A stretch of 14,887 bases of DNA from Lichenicoccus sp964246745 (GCA_964246745.1 CAXTRK010000055.1:1-14887), one strand, 5' to 3'; counted from the first letter of the stretch, positions 1 to 8,482 are shown. Numbers and translations are program-made. Notes: generated by a model from the letters alone, not told the origin.

Positions 1-663
1 GTCGAGCGCGAGCCAGTCGGCGGTGCGCGGCGCGGGCCGCGCCGCGCGGGGCGGCTGCAGCTCCACGCCCACTACGCGCGCGGGCGCCGGCGGCTGGCGG
101 GCGCCGGCGTGCCACTCGGCAAGGCCGCGACCGGTGCCCTCCAGCACTTCCCAGGCGCGCGCCAGGCGCTGGCTGTCGGACGGACGCAGCGTGCGTGCGG
201 TTGCAGGGTCCCGCCGGATCAGCCGCGCGTGCAGCGCCGCCGGCCCGATTTCGGCAAGCAACGCGCGCGCGGCGCCGCGGGCTTCGTCGCCGGGACTGGG
301 AATGTCGGTCAGCCCATCGGTCAGAGCCGCGAAATACAGGCCGGTGCCGCCGCACAGGATCGGCAGAGTGCCGCCCGCCCAGGCGGCGCGCAACGCGCCC
401 AACGCCTCGCCCCGCCACCAGGCGACCGAACCGGCATCGGCTGCGGCGCGCACGCCGTAGAGCGCGTGCGGGCAGGCCGCCTCCTGTTCCGGCGAGGGCC
501 GCGCGGTCAGCACGCGCAATTCGCGATAGACCTGCATGGAATCGGTGTTGATCACGACACCGCCGAGCGCCTGGGCCAGCATCGTCGCCAGAGCCGACTT
601 GCCGCTGCAGGTCGGGCCCGCCACGATCACCGCGTCGCCTTCAATGGGTGCTGCTTGCGTCAC
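1..663 (-). CDS. miaA: tRNA dimethylallyltransferase MiaA, 3' end cut by the window edge
   Basis: Transfers a dimethylallyl group from DMAPP to N6 of adenosine 37 in tRNAs reading UNN codons. I translated the reverse strand from GTG at 663; 221 codons stay open to the window edge. The P-loop GPTCSGKS lies at residues 16-23, followed by the family motif NTDSMQVYREL (about 39-49), the TARPSPEQE segment, GGTGLYF, and DPATARTLRPSDSQR, all typical of alphaproteobacterial MiaA. The GTG start is chosen because an AGGGA ribosome binding site lies 7 nt upstream (bases 671-675 on the other strand) and because the in-frame sequence begins just before the P-loop strand. The C-terminal part, roughly a quarter to a third of a usual MiaA, is missing only because the window ends. 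It is divergent from serB with a 27-nt gap, so the two promoters must overlap each other or the neighbouring coding sequence. Confidence 0.95.
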   Translation of the reverse strand, partial: MTQAAPIEGDAVIVAGPTCSGKSALATMLAQALGGVVINTDSMQVYRELRVLTARPSPEQEAACPHALYGVRAAADAGSVAWWRGEALGALRAAWAGGTLPILCGGTGLYFAALTDGLTDIPSPGDEARGAARALLAEIGPAALHARLIRRDPATARTLRPSDSQRLARAWEVLEGTGRGLAEWHAGARQPPAPARVVGVELQPPRAARPAPRTADWLALD

Positions 664-690
664 GCCCGCATCCCTGTCACACGCGGCACA

Positions 691-1584
691 ATGGCGTTTC
701 CGCGCATCCTCACGCTGATTGCCGATCGGACCGCAGGCAGTCTGACCGCCGCGCAGATCGAGGCCGCGCGCGAGATGGTCCAAGGCGCTGCACCCACGGT
801 GTTGTCAGAGGGCGAGGCGGCCGACATCCCCTGCCCCGCCCACTCCTTCAGCCAGCCTTCCATCGCAACAATCCGTGCCGCCTTTACCGGTTCGCGCATC
901 GACGTTGTGTTCACCCGCGCCCGCGGCCGGCGCAAGGGGCTGCTGGTCGCCGACATGGACAGCACCATCGTCACGTCCGAAACGCTGGACGATCTGGCCC
1001 GCCATGCCGGCATCGGCGACAAGGTCAGCGCCATCACCGCGCGCGCGATGAACGGCGAGATCGCGTTCGAGGAGGCGTTGCGCGAACGCGTGGCGCTGTT
1101 GAAGGGACTGAGCACCGACGCGCTGCAACAGACGCTCGCGGAGACGCGCCTCACGCCGGGCGCCCGCACGCTGGTGGCCACCATGCGCGCGCACAACGCA
1201 CGCTGCGCGCTGGTCTCGGGCGGCTTCACCTGGTTCACCGAGCGGATCGCCGAACAATGCGGCTTCGACGAACACCACGCCAACGCGCTGGGCCATGTGG
1301 ACGGCCGACTGACCGGCGACGTCGGCACACCGATCGCCGGACGCGCCGCCAAGCTGGCGCTGCTGACCGGGCTCGCCCGAGAGCGCGGCCTGCGCCCCTC
1401 GGCGACGCTTGCCGTCGGCGACGGGGCTAACGACCTGGACATGCTCCAGGCGGCGGGTCTCGGCTTCGCCTTTCATGCCAAGCCGGTGCTCAGGCAGGCG
1501 ATCGAAACACGCATCGATCACGCCGACCTGCGCGCCGCGCTGTTCGCGCAGGGCTATCCGGCACATTCTTTCGTGGAGGCGTGA
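691..1584 (+). CDS. serB: Phosphoserine phosphatase SerB
   Basis: A HAD-superfamily enzyme that hydrolyses O-phosphoserine to serine, the last step of the phosphorylated serine pathway in the cytoplasm. The 297-residue product has the HAD motifs in order: DMDST at 88-92 (nucleophile Asp88, general acid Asp90), motif II SGGF at 176-179, the conserved lysine at 221 in GRAAKLALL, and motif III GDGANDLDML at 243-252. The first ~80 residues are the small N-terminal region usual in proteobacterial SerB. The frame stays open upstream to about 109, but that stretch is the antisense of miaA, and family alignment favours ATG 691 (MAFPRILTLIAD). No clear Shine-Dalgarno precedes it. The stop codon overlaps the start of the downstream hydrolase by one base (TGATG), suggesting co-transcription and translational coupling. 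Confidence 0.96.
   Translation: MAFPRILTLIADRTAGSLTAAQIEAAREMVQGAAPTVLSEGEAADIPCPAHSFSQPSIATIRAAFTGSRIDVVFTRARGRRKGLLVADMDSTIVTSETLDDLARHAGIGDKVSAITARAMNGEIAFEEALRERVALLKGLSTDALQQTLAETRLTPGARTLVATMRAHNARCALVSGGFTWFTERIAEQCGFDEHHANALGHVDGRLTGDVGTPIAGRAAKLALLTGLARERGLRPSATLAVGDGANDLDMLQAAGLGFAFHAKPVLRQAIETRIDHADLRAALFAQGYPAHSFVEA
1575..1579 (+). promoter_or_regulatory. Shine-Dalgarno site of the ester hydrolase gene, inside serB
   Basis: GGAGG lies inside the last codons of serB, 4 nt before ATG 1584 and only 1 nt before the in-frame GTG at 1581. The spacing favours ATG 1584 as the start and fits translational coupling to serB. Confidence 0.55.
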
Positions 1585-3527
1585 TGCGCAACTCTTGGAC
1601 GGCACTGCTCTGCACGACGCTGCTCGTCGCCCAGGCGCAGGCACCTGCGACGAACGACAGCCGCGACGACATTCCCTCGAGCTTCACGCCGGTGCATTCG
1701 ACCTACGACTACGACAAGCGCGACGTGATGATCCCGATGCGCGACGGGGTGAAGCTGCACGCGGTCATCATCGTTCCGCACAGCGCCAAGCACGCTCCGA
1801 TCATGCTGGACCGCACACCGTATAGCGCCAAGAAGATGACCAGCCGGGTGGAAACGCCGCACGTCGCCGAACTGATGCGCGGCACCTACCGCGATCTGGT
1901 GCAGGACGGCTACATCGTGGCCTTCGAGGACGTGCGCGGCAAATACGGCTCGGAGGGCCGTTACGTGATGAACCGGCCGGTGATCGGTCCGCTCAATCAC
2001 AGCACGACCGACAACACCACGGATGCCTACGACACCATCGGCTGGCTGGTCAAACACGTGCCGGAATCGAACGGACGGGTCGGCGCCATCGGCACCAGCT
2101 ATGACGGCTTTACCGTGCTGATGAGCCTGATCCATCCGAACCCGGCCTTGAAGGCGGCGGTTCCGATCAATCCGATGGTCGACACCTGGATCGGCGACGA
2201 CTGGTTCCATCACGGCGCCTTCCGCGAGGAGATGATGGACTATGTGTATTCCCAGACCGCCACCAGGAGCTCCGATCAGGATTGGTGGTCGCCCGGCTAC
2301 GACGATTTCACCATCTATAAAAATAATGTTTCCGCCGGCGCGTTCGGGCGGGCGATGGGCATGGAGCAGTTGCCCTTCTGGCGCCTGTTGACCAGCCATC
2401 CCGCCTATGACGCGTTCTGGCAGGGACAGGCGGTGGACAAGCTGCTGGCGGCGCAGCCGGTCACGGTGCCGACGCTGTATGTGCAGGGCCAGTGGGACCA
2501 GGAGGACATCTACGGCGCCGTCGCCGCCTACGAGGCGACCGAGCCGCGCGATGCTGCTCAGGGCAAGGACCATCTCGTCATCGGCCCGTGGTTCCATGGG
2601 CAGGCGAACATCGACGGCGCCTCGCTCGGCCCGCTGAACTATGGCGAGAACACCGCCGCCTGGTTCCGCAGGCATCTCATGCTGCCGTTCCTGGACGAGC
2701 ACCTGAAGGATCACGCGCCGCACGCCGATATCGCGCCGGTGAGCGCGTTCCAGACCGGCACCAATACCTGGCGCGCCTACGATCACTGGCCGCAGGCCTG
2801 CGCCCAATGCGCCGACAAGGGACGCGCGCTGTTCCTGCTCGCCAATGGCAAGCTCGGCTTCACCGCGCCGGACCAGGCAGGCGGCCACTATGACGCGTAT
2901 GTCTCCGATCCCGCCAAGCCGGTGCCGTATCGGCTGCGCCCGATCCGGCCGACCTACGCCAAGGACTCCACCTGGCACACCTGGCTGGTCGACGACCAGC
3001 GCTTCGCCGATGGCCGGCCCGACGTGCTGACCTACAGCACCGGCCCGCTCACGGCGCCGCTGACCATCACCGGCGCGCCGGTTGCCCACCTGTTCGCCTC
3101 CACCAGCGGCACCGACGCCGACTGGGTGGTCAAGCTGATCGACGTCTATCCCGACGAGGTGCCGTCGCAGCCGGAGCTCGGCGGCTATGAGCTCGCCGTG
3201 GCGATGGACATCCTGCGCGGACGCTACCGCGACGATCCGGCGCATCCGAGCCCGATCCCGGCGAACACGGTGGTGGGCTATACCCTGGCGCTGCCCAACG
3301 TGAACCATACCTTCCTGCCAGGCCACAGGATCATGGTGCAGATACAGTCGAGCTGGTTCCCGCTCTACGACCGCAATCCGCAAAGCTACGTGCCCACCAT
3401 CTTCTTCGCCAAGCCGGCCGACACCATCAAGGCGACCCAGCGCATCTTCCACACCACGGCCGCGCCGAGCTCGATACAGTTGCCGGTGGTGCCAGGCGAC
3501 GACGGGACGAAGCTCGCAGGCCCATAG
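1584..3527 (+). CDS. Secreted alpha-amino acid ester hydrolase (CocE/NonD family)
   Basis: An alpha/beta hydrolase that cleaves or transfers the acyl group of alpha-amino acid esters and amides; family members act on beta-lactams such as ampicillin and cephalexin. The 647-residue product starts with a signal peptide (cleavage probably after AQAQA, residue 20), so it is periplasmic or exported. Ser172 lies in GTSYDG, Asp305 in QGQWDQED and His338 in GPWFHGQ. These are offset by 2 from the Xanthomonas citri enzyme triad (S174, D307, H340) as I recall it. The carboxylate cluster that binds the substrate amino group is also present (Asp206, Glu307, Asp308), which separates this from generic CocE esterases. 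The C-terminal jelly-roll domain runs from about 420 and includes MVQIQSSWFPLYDRNPQ. The natural role of the family is unsettled. It shares a TGATG junction with serB and is convergent with the deaminase gene. Confidence 0.9.
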   Translation: MRNSWTALLCTTLLVAQAQAPATNDSRDDIPSSFTPVHSTYDYDKRDVMIPMRDGVKLHAVIIVPHSAKHAPIMLDRTPYSAKKMTSRVETPHVAELMRGTYRDLVQDGYIVAFEDVRGKYGSEGRYVMNRPVIGPLNHSTTDNTTDAYDTIGWLVKHVPESNGRVGAIGTSYDGFTVLMSLIHPNPALKAAVPINPMVDTWIGDDWFHHGAFREEMMDYVYSQTATRSSDQDWWSPGYDDFTIYKNNVSAGAFGRAMGMEQLPFWRLLTSHPAYDAFWQGQAVDKLLAAQPVTVPTLYVQGQWDQEDIYGAVAAYEATEPRDAAQGKDHLVIGPWFHGQANIDGASLGPLNYGENTAAWFRRHLMLPFLDEHLKDHAPHADIAPVSAFQTGTNTWRAYDHWPQACAQCADKGRALFLLANGKLGFTAPDQAGGHYDAYVSDPAKPVPYRLRPIRPTYAKDSTWHTWLVDDQRFADGRPDVLTYSTGPLTAPLTITGAPVAHLFASTSGTDADWVVKLIDVYPDEVPSQPELGGYELAVAMDILRGRYRDDPAHPSPIPANTVVGYTLALPNVNHTFLPGHRIMVQIQSSWFPLYDRNPQSYVPTIFFAKPADTIKATQRIFHTTAAPSSIQLPVVPGDDGTKLAGP

Positions 3528-3552
3528 AAGTCATCGGCGTGGCGGCCGCGTT

Positions 3553-4035
3553 TCAATAGGGCACCCGGTCGGTTTTCGCCTGGTATTGCTTCCACACCTC
3601 GATGGCCTCGTCCCGCATCATCTGCCGCACTGGAATCGATCGCTCAAACACCGGCTTGCCGATCTCCCGGTAGATCATGCTGTCGTCGAAATTGCCGTAC
3701 TGCGCCGCGTCGGCGTTGGTGGAGGCAAAAAAAATCGCCTTGATGCCCGCCCAATAGGCAGCCGCCATGCACATCGGGCAGGGTTCGGCGCTCGTATACA
3801 GAACAGCGCGGCGCAGCTTGAAATTTCCCTTGCTTCGGCAGGCCTTGCGGATCGCGTCGATTTCGGCGTGCCAGGTCGGATCACGCTCGGCGACGACACG
3901 GTTGGCGCCTTCGGCGATAATCGCGCCGTCCTGGACGATCACGCAGCCGAACGCGCCGCCGGCGCTGTCGACCAGGGCGGTCTGAGCGGACAGCGCAATC
4001 GCGCGCGCCATGAACCGCCGGTCATGCTCTGTCAT
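3553..4035 (-). CDS. guaD: Nucleoside/guanine deaminase, GuaD-like
   Basis: A small zinc-dependent deaminase of the cytidine/deoxycytidylate deaminase fold, probably converting guanine to xanthine in purine salvage. The 160-residue protein shows both zinc motifs: HAEIDAIR with His56 and catalytic Glu58, and PCPMC with Cys86 and Cys89. Two features point to Bacillus-type GuaD rather than the tRNA deaminase TadA. These are the FDDSMIYREIGKP segment (residues 116-128) and the C-terminal tail ending in VPY, which in that family closes over a partner's active site; B. subtilis GuaD ends in KEY. Other nucleobase substrates cannot be excluded. It is convergent with the hydrolase (25-nt gap, no convincing terminator) and divergent from selO. 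An 8-base A run (3727-3734 on the plus strand) falls in the IFF codons at residues 101-103, unusual for this GC-rich DNA. Confidence 0.85.
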   Translation of the reverse strand: MTEHDRRFMARAIALSAQTALVDSAGGAFGCVIVQDGAIIAEGANRVVAERDPTWHAEIDAIRKACRSKGNFKLRRAVLYTSAEPCPMCMAAAYWAGIKAIFFASTNADAAQYGNFDDSMIYREIGKPVFERSIPVRQMMRDEAIEVWKQYQAKTDRVPY

Positions 4036-4118
4036 CCTATGCCTTTCCGACAGCCGCGCTAACCATGGCGGCGCGCAATTCCCATGTGCTGATCACCCTC
4101 GCCCGCGAAAGTCATTCG

Positions 4119-5618
4119 ATGCAAGCAGCAAGCCCCGCCTTCGACAACAGTTATGCCCGTTTGCCGGAGCGCCTGTTTGCCCGGCTGGAGCCCACCTCCG
4201 TCGCCGCGCCGCGGCTGGTCCGGGTGAATGACGATCTCGCCCGCATGCTCGGCATCGACCCGGATTGGCTGCGCGGAGCGGACGGGGTGGCGGCGCTGGC
4301 TGGCAACCATGTGCCCAGCGGCGCCGAACCGCTCGCCATGGCCTATGCCGGACACCAGTTCGGCAACTGGGTGCCGCAGCTCGGCGACGGCCGCGCCGTG
4401 CTGCTGGGAGAGGTCGTCGACCGCCACGGCATCCGACGCGACATCCAGTTGAAGGGCGCCGGACCAACCCCGTTCTCACGCGGCGGCGACGGCCGCGCCG
4501 CACTGGGTCCGGCGTTGCGCGAATACATCATCAGCGAGGCGATGGCGGCGCTCGGCATTCCCACCACACGGGCGCTCGCGGTCGCCTTGACCGGCGAGAC
4601 GGTGCTGCGCGAGGCGCCGCTGCATGGCGCCGTGTTGACACGTGTCGCGCAAAGCCATGTCCGGGTCGGCACCTTCCAGTTCTTCCGCGCCCAGGGTGAT
4701 ACCGACGCATTACGGGCGCTCGCCGACTACGTCATCGCGCGGCACTATCCGCAGGCCGCGGAGGCGGCGCTGCCCTACCGCGCTCTGCTCGACGCGGTGA
4801 TCGCGCGCACCGCGCGGCTGATTGCGGCCTGGCAACTGGTCGGCTTCATCCACGGCGTCATGAACACCGACAACATGCAGATCGCCGGGGAGACCATCGA
4901 CTACGGTCCCTGCGCCTTCATGGACACCTATGATCCGGCCACCGTTTACAGCTCGATCGATCGACGCGGCCGCTACGCCTACGGCAATCAGCCGGCGATC
5001 GCGCATTGGAACCTCACACGGCTTGCCGAGGCGCTGCTCCCGTTGCTCGGCCACGATCAGGACGCGGCGCTCACCGAGGCGCAGGCGGCGCTGGACAGCT
5101 TCGCGCCGGCATTCGGCGCGGCCTGGCTGGGCGGCATGCGGCGCAAGCTCGGATTGACCACGGCTCAGCCGGGTGATGCCGACCTCATACAATCCCTGCT
5201 CACCGGCATGGCGGAGAACCGGGCCGACTTCACCCTGACCTTTCGCGGGCTGAGCGACGCCGAAGACCGCATGTCAGCACGGGAGCAGTTCATCGATCCG
5301 ACGCGATTTGACGCCTGGGCGGTGCGTTGGCGCGAGCGCCTGGGCCAGGAGGGCGGACTGAGCGAGGAGCGCCGCTCGGCGATGCGTGCGGTCAATCCTG
5401 CCTTTATCGCGCGCAATCACCGCGTCGAGATGGTGCTCGACGCGGCACAAAACGGGGCGGCACAAAACGGGGCGGCACAAGACGGGTTTGATCTGGCGCC
5501 GCTTGATGAACTGCTGAGCGTGCTGGCCAGACCCTTCGACGATCAGCCCGACCGCGCCGCCTATGCGGCCCCGCCACGTCCGGAAGAAGTGGTGCAGGCA
5601 ACCTTCTGCGGCACGTAG
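4119..5618 (+). CDS. selO: Protein adenylyltransferase SelO (YdiU/UPF0061 family)
   Basis: A pseudokinase-fold enzyme that binds ATP in a flipped orientation and attaches AMP to Ser, Thr or Tyr of target proteins; known roles concern redox homeostasis. Counting from ATG 4119 (499 residues), Lys112 in IQLKGAGPTPFSRGGDGR, Asp251-Asn252 in HGVMNTDNM and Asp261 in IDYGP match the Pseudomonas syringae SelO residues K113, D252, N253 and D262 with an offset of one. The protein ends in TFCGT, the C-terminal redox cysteine position that is selenocysteine in animals. An alternative start at ATG 4065 would add 18 residues; I prefer 4119 because family members begin just before FDNSYARLP. Neither start has a strong Shine-Dalgarno. 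A 15-bp tandem repeat inserts three AAQ(N/D)G units near residues 442-456. Divergent from guaD, convergent with the membrane protein gene (9-nt gap). Confidence 0.94.
   Translation: MQAASPAFDNSYARLPERLFARLEPTSVAAPRLVRVNDDLARMLGIDPDWLRGADGVAALAGNHVPSGAEPLAMAYAGHQFGNWVPQLGDGRAVLLGEVVDRHGIRRDIQLKGAGPTPFSRGGDGRAALGPALREYIISEAMAALGIPTTRALAVALTGETVLREAPLHGAVLTRVAQSHVRVGTFQFFRAQGDTDALRALADYVIARHYPQAAEAALPYRALLDAVIARTARLIAAWQLVGFIHGVMNTDNMQIAGETIDYGPCAFMDTYDPATVYSSIDRRGRYAYGNQPAIAHWNLTRLAEALLPLLGHDQDAALTEAQAALDSFAPAFGAAWLGGMRRKLGLTTAQPGDADLIQSLLTGMAENRADFTLTFRGLSDAEDRMSAREQFIDPTRFDAWAVRWRERLGQEGGLSEERRSAMRAVNPAFIARNHRVEMVLDAAQNGAAQNGAAQDGFDLAPLDELLSVLARPFDDQPDRAAYAAPPRPEEVVQATFCGT
5442..5486 (+). repeat. 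Three tandem 15-bp repeats inside selO
   Basis: The unit GCGGCACAAAACGGG occurs three times head to tail (5442-5456, 5457-5471, 5472-5486). The third copy has one change (A to G). The unit is in frame and encodes AAQNG, AAQNG, AAQDG, so expansion or contraction leaves the SelO frame intact. It falls in a linker between the conserved RNHRVE segment and the C-terminal tail. It looks like a recent slippage duplication. Confidence 0.9.
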
Positions 5619-5627
5619 CGTGGCGAC

Positions 5628-7145
5628 TCAGCGCAACCGGCAGGCATCGAGGATCAGGAAGCTTGCTTGCTGACGCAGCAGCGCGCCATCAACCTGCCGC
5701 GCGAGCGTGCCTGGATACAGCACGGTCAGGAAGATGTGCGGGAACTCGTGCCTGGCGCAAACTGCCGCGAGTGCCACTTGGCTGGTCCGCCGGTGCGCGG
5801 GATCGCTCAGGTTCCAAGGCTGCTTCAGCCCGGCATAGCGTGCCCGCAAGCCGATCGGTTGCTGCGCCGGGTTGGCGAAGATCGCCGGCATGAACAGGTT
5901 GCGGAACACCGTTTGCGTCGCGATCGAGGTGATTGGCGGCGACCAGATTTGCTGCCAGCTCAGCGTCCTGAGCGGCGTGCCGTAGGCCATCATCATCAGG
6001 CTGCCCGTCGGCAGCTCGGCGGCGTCGAGCCGATACCGCGCAAATTGCTGGGCCGACGCATGCCACGACCATGCCAGCACAGCGCTCCGCGCGCACACGG
6101 CAAGGCTTGCAAACCAGACCGCGGTCTGCGGCAGGCGCACCCGGACGCCAGCCGTGAGCAGCAGCAGCGGCGGCAGCGCCAGGCGGGTGTCGAGTTGCGA
6201 GCCGGTGCCGATCCGCTCCGGAGCCAGCAGCGCCGCCGCCGCGAGGGCCGCCACCGCGAGCGCCGGCGCCGCGGACAGCCTCGGGCGTGCCGCCGCGATC
6301 ACGATGCCGCAGGCGAGAAGTGCGGCAACGCTCGACGCATCCTGCCCGAGGCTGCCGCCGAGCAGCAACTTGCCGAACAGCCAGAGCTTGCGGCCGACGA
6401 TGCCCAGCCGGCCGCCGCCCGGATAGCCGAAGCTCGTATCCTCGGGACCATGCGCGGGCAGCAGACGCAGCAGCGCCGCGATTGCAACCAGCGCCGCCAG
6501 CCAGGAGGCGCTGCCTGCGAGCCGGCTCACTCCGCGCGGTTTGGCAAGCAGGCGATGCAGATCAAAGCAGCCGAGTATGATCACCCACAGGGCGGCGGTG
6601 ACCAGATGGGTAAACAGCAGCAGCGCCGCGCCGCCGGCCGCGACCACCGACCGCCTTGCCGCTCCTTTGGCGCCGACCCATAACGCCAGCAGGCCAAGCA
6701 TCAGGCCAAGCCCAAGCACATAGCTGACCAGGCCCCAGAACAGCGCGTTGCTGTAGAACAGCAGCACCGCCAGCGCCGGCTTGCCTGGCGACCAGGCGCC
6801 GAGCGCCCGGCTCACCATGCAGAAGCCGGCAACGAAGACCGCGTAGCTGATGGCCAGGAAGCCTTGCGCCGCAATTCCGACCGGCACACCGAGTCGGGAC
6901 ATTTCGTAAAGACAGAGATCCATCACCGCGTCCGGCACCAGGAAGCCGGTGAAGCGATAAAACCGCATCCAGAACAGGTCGTGATGCAGCAGTCCGCGCA
7001 GGATATGGATCCGCGCGAGATGGTTCGGCCAATCCTGTAATGGCGCCGGCCGCGCCAACAGAATCGGCGCGGCGCCGAGCAAGACCACGATCGCAAGGAG
7101 ACGCCATTGCGCGGACCGCGTTTGGCGCGGGCTAATTCTCCGCAA
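5628..7145 (-). CDS. Polytopic membrane protein, GT-C glycosyltransferase-like, function unassigned
   Basis: I do not recognise a named family. From TTG 7145 the product is 505 residues, with a hydrophobic first helix (about 15-31), then a loop with LQDWPNHLAR (Asp38, His42). A further eight or more hydrophobic segments run to about residue 340. The last ~150 residues are more polar, probably a periplasmic domain. An acidic residue in the first extracytoplasmic loop plus many helices is the layout of GT-C glycosyltransferases that use polyprenyl-phosphate sugars, and QD(W/Y)PNHLAR is common in such hypothetical proteins; the function is inference. The frame is open back to TTG 7205, but residues encoded there look like a shadow of the upstream gene. 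TTG 7145 gives a 14-bp overlap with that gene. No good Shine-Dalgarno decides it, and GTG 7088 is a third option. It is last in the hpnH-CNNM minus-strand run. Confidence 0.75.
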   Translation of the reverse strand: MRRISPRQTRSAQWRLLAIVVLLGAAPILLARPAPLQDWPNHLARIHILRGLLHHDLFWMRFYRFTGFLVPDAVMDLCLYEMSRLGVPVGIAAQGFLAISYAVFVAGFCMVSRALGAWSPGKPALAVLLFYSNALFWGLVSYVLGLGLMLGLLALWVGAKGAARRSVVAAGGAALLLFTHLVTAALWVIILGCFDLHRLLAKPRGVSRLAGSASWLAALVAIAALLRLLPAHGPEDTSFGYPGGGRLGIVGRKLWLFGKLLLGGSLGQDASSVAALLACGIVIAAARPRLSAAPALAVAALAAAALLAPERIGTGSQLDTRLALPPLLLLTAGVRVRLPQTAVWFASLAVCARSAVLAWSWHASAQQFARYRLDAAELPTGSLMMMAYGTPLRTLSWQQIWSPPITSIATQTVFRNLFMPAIFANPAQQPIGLRARYAGLKQPWNLSDPAHRRTSQVALAAVCARHEFPHIFLTVLYPGTLARQVDGALLRQQASFLILDACRLR

Positions 7146-8421
7146 GCTTCTGTCGGCTCGCCTGCACCCGCTGCACGCGCCTGCCGTCCATTGCCGTGAC
7201 CTCAAACATCCAGCCCGAAAACGCCACCTTGTCGCCTACCGCCGGAACCCGCCGCAACAGCGCCAGGATCAGCCCGGCGACAGTGTGATAGCTTCCCGCC
7301 GCGGGCAGTTGGCCGAGCTCAAGACGGTCCCTGATCTCATCCGCGGGCAGGGTGCCGTCCAGCACGAGCACGCCGTCCGCCGCCGGGATCAGCACGGGAG
7401 CGGCCCCGGTCTGCGCCCGTTCGCCGAAGATCGCCTCGAAGATGTCCGACGTGGTGACGATGCCCTCGAAGCTGCCATACTCGTCGAGCACCAGTAGCAG
7501 ACCCGGACGCAGGCCGCGCAGCCGCTCCAGCGCGTCGAAGGCGCTGATCGTCTCCGGGATGACCTGCGGCGGCTGGATCACCGCGTCGATGGACAGCGCA
7601 TGGCCGTCAAGCAGCAGGTCGAGGACGTCCTTGGCCAGGATCACCCCGACCGGATCATCGACATCGCCATTGCACACCACAAGCCTGGTATGGGTGCCGG
7701 TCTTCAGCGCCTCGGCCAGCGCCTCGCGCCCGGCATGGCGCTCGATCCAGGCGAGCTCATGGCGCGGCGTCATGATCGCGCGCACCGGCCGATCGGCAAG
7801 ACGGAGCAGGCGCTCGATCATGTTCTGCTCCTGCACCTCCAGCAGTCCGGCCTGGGTGCCTTCCGAGAGCACCGCGCGCAACTCCTCCTCCGTGACCATC
7901 TGGCGGCCCGCGCGCGAGACGCCGCCCAGGCGCAGCACCAGCGACGACGCCCAGGCGAGCAGCCAGACTGCCGGGCTCGCGACGCGCGATATGATCAGCA
8001 GCGGCAATGCCAGGCGGGCGGCGATGGTCTCGGGATGACGCAGGGCAAGCTGCTTTGGCACCAGCTCGCCCAGAACCATCATGAATGCGGTGATCACGAC
8101 CACCACGACAGCGAGCGCCATCTCGTGCGCCACCGGCCGGAACAGAGGCACGCGCTGAAGACTGGGGGTGAGCAATCCGGCGAGCCGTGCGCCGCCAAAG
8201 GTTCCCTCGATGATGGTCACGAGCGTCATGCCGACCTGCACCGTCGGCAGGAAACGATGCGGGTCTTCCGCAAGCAGTCGTGCGCGTTCGGCCCCGGAGA
8301 CGCCTCGGCGTTCCAGCACCATGAGGCGAGCCCGACGCGACGAGATCAGCGCCAGTTCGCCCATGGCAAACACGCCATTGAGCAGAACCAGCAGCAACAC
8401 CAGCGCAATCGAGACGATCAT
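7132..8421 (-). CDS. Hemolysin-like CNNM/CBS/CorC membrane protein
   Basis: A 429-residue integral membrane protein of the CNNM family. Members are linked to Mg2+/Co2+ transport or resistance, and E. coli YtfL (PaeA) to polyamine export; the older hemolysin name (TlyC/HlyC) is historical. Residues 1-170 form the CNNM domain, with the first helix at 3-24 (LVLLNGVFAMGELAL), further helices around 62-84 and 101-118, and the signature GELVPKQLALRHPE at 118-131. A paired CBS (Bateman) module spans about 210-335, including VRAIMTPRHELAWI and VLDEYGSFEGIVTTSDIFEAI, and probably senses adenine nucleotides. The C-terminal CorC_HlyC domain follows (about 345-425). The transported ion cannot be told from sequence. 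It starts 61 nt after the hpnH stop codon on the same strand, so co-transcription with hpnH is plausible. No obvious Shine-Dalgarno precedes ATG 8421. Confidence 0.92.
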   Translation of the reverse strand: MIVSIALVLLLVLLNGVFAMGELALISSRRARLMVLERRGVSGAERARLLAEDPHRFLPTVQVGMTLVTIIEGTFGGARLAGLLTPSLQRVPLFRPVAHEMALAVVVVVITAFMMVLGELVPKQLALRHPETIAARLALPLLIISRVASPAVWLLAWASSLVLRLGGVSRAGRQMVTEEELRAVLSEGTQAGLLEVQEQNMIERLLRLADRPVRAIMTPRHELAWIERHAGREALAEALKTGTHTRLVVCNGDVDDPVGVILAKDVLDLLLDGHALSIDAVIQPPQVIPETISAFDALERLRGLRPGLLLVLDEYGSFEGIVTTSDIFEAIFGERAQTGAAPVLIPAADGVLVLDGTLPADEIRDRLELGQLPAAGSYHTVAGLILALLRRVPAVGDKVAFSGWMFEVTAMDGRRVQRVQASRQKLAEN

Positions 8422-8454
8422 TGCCGCATGCTAGGTGAACATCGCGGACATTCA

Positions 8455-8474
8455 CCAGCGTCCGGCAGCGCTGG
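8455..8474 (-). other. Inverted repeat between hpnH and the CNNM gene
   Basis: A perfect 6-bp stem (CCAGCG / CGCTGG) with an 8-nt loop lies in the 61-nt gap after the hpnH stop codon. There is no run of T after it on the minus strand, so it is not a classical intrinsic terminator. It could stabilise the 3' end of an hpnH message or be incidental in GC-rich DNA. Confidence 0.4.
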
Positions 8475-8482
8475 CAGCGCGC

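Noticed and set aside
109..690. Open plus-strand frame running into serB from upstream
   Set aside because: It is antisense to miaA, whose reverse-strand translation shows clear motifs throughout; SerB homology starts at 691.
1554..3452. 632-codon open frame on the minus strand antisense to the ester hydrolase
   Set aside because: The composition is the usual shadow of a GC-rich gene (Arg, Val, Gly, His rich), while the plus strand encodes a full enzyme with triad and signal peptide.
3528..3552. Bidirectional terminator between the hydrolase and deaminase genes
   Set aside because: Only a GCCC/GGGC match could be found; no stable stem and no T tract on either strand.
5442..5486. CRISPR-like array
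   Set aside because: The units are contiguous with no spacers and are in frame within selO, so it is a coding tandem repeat.
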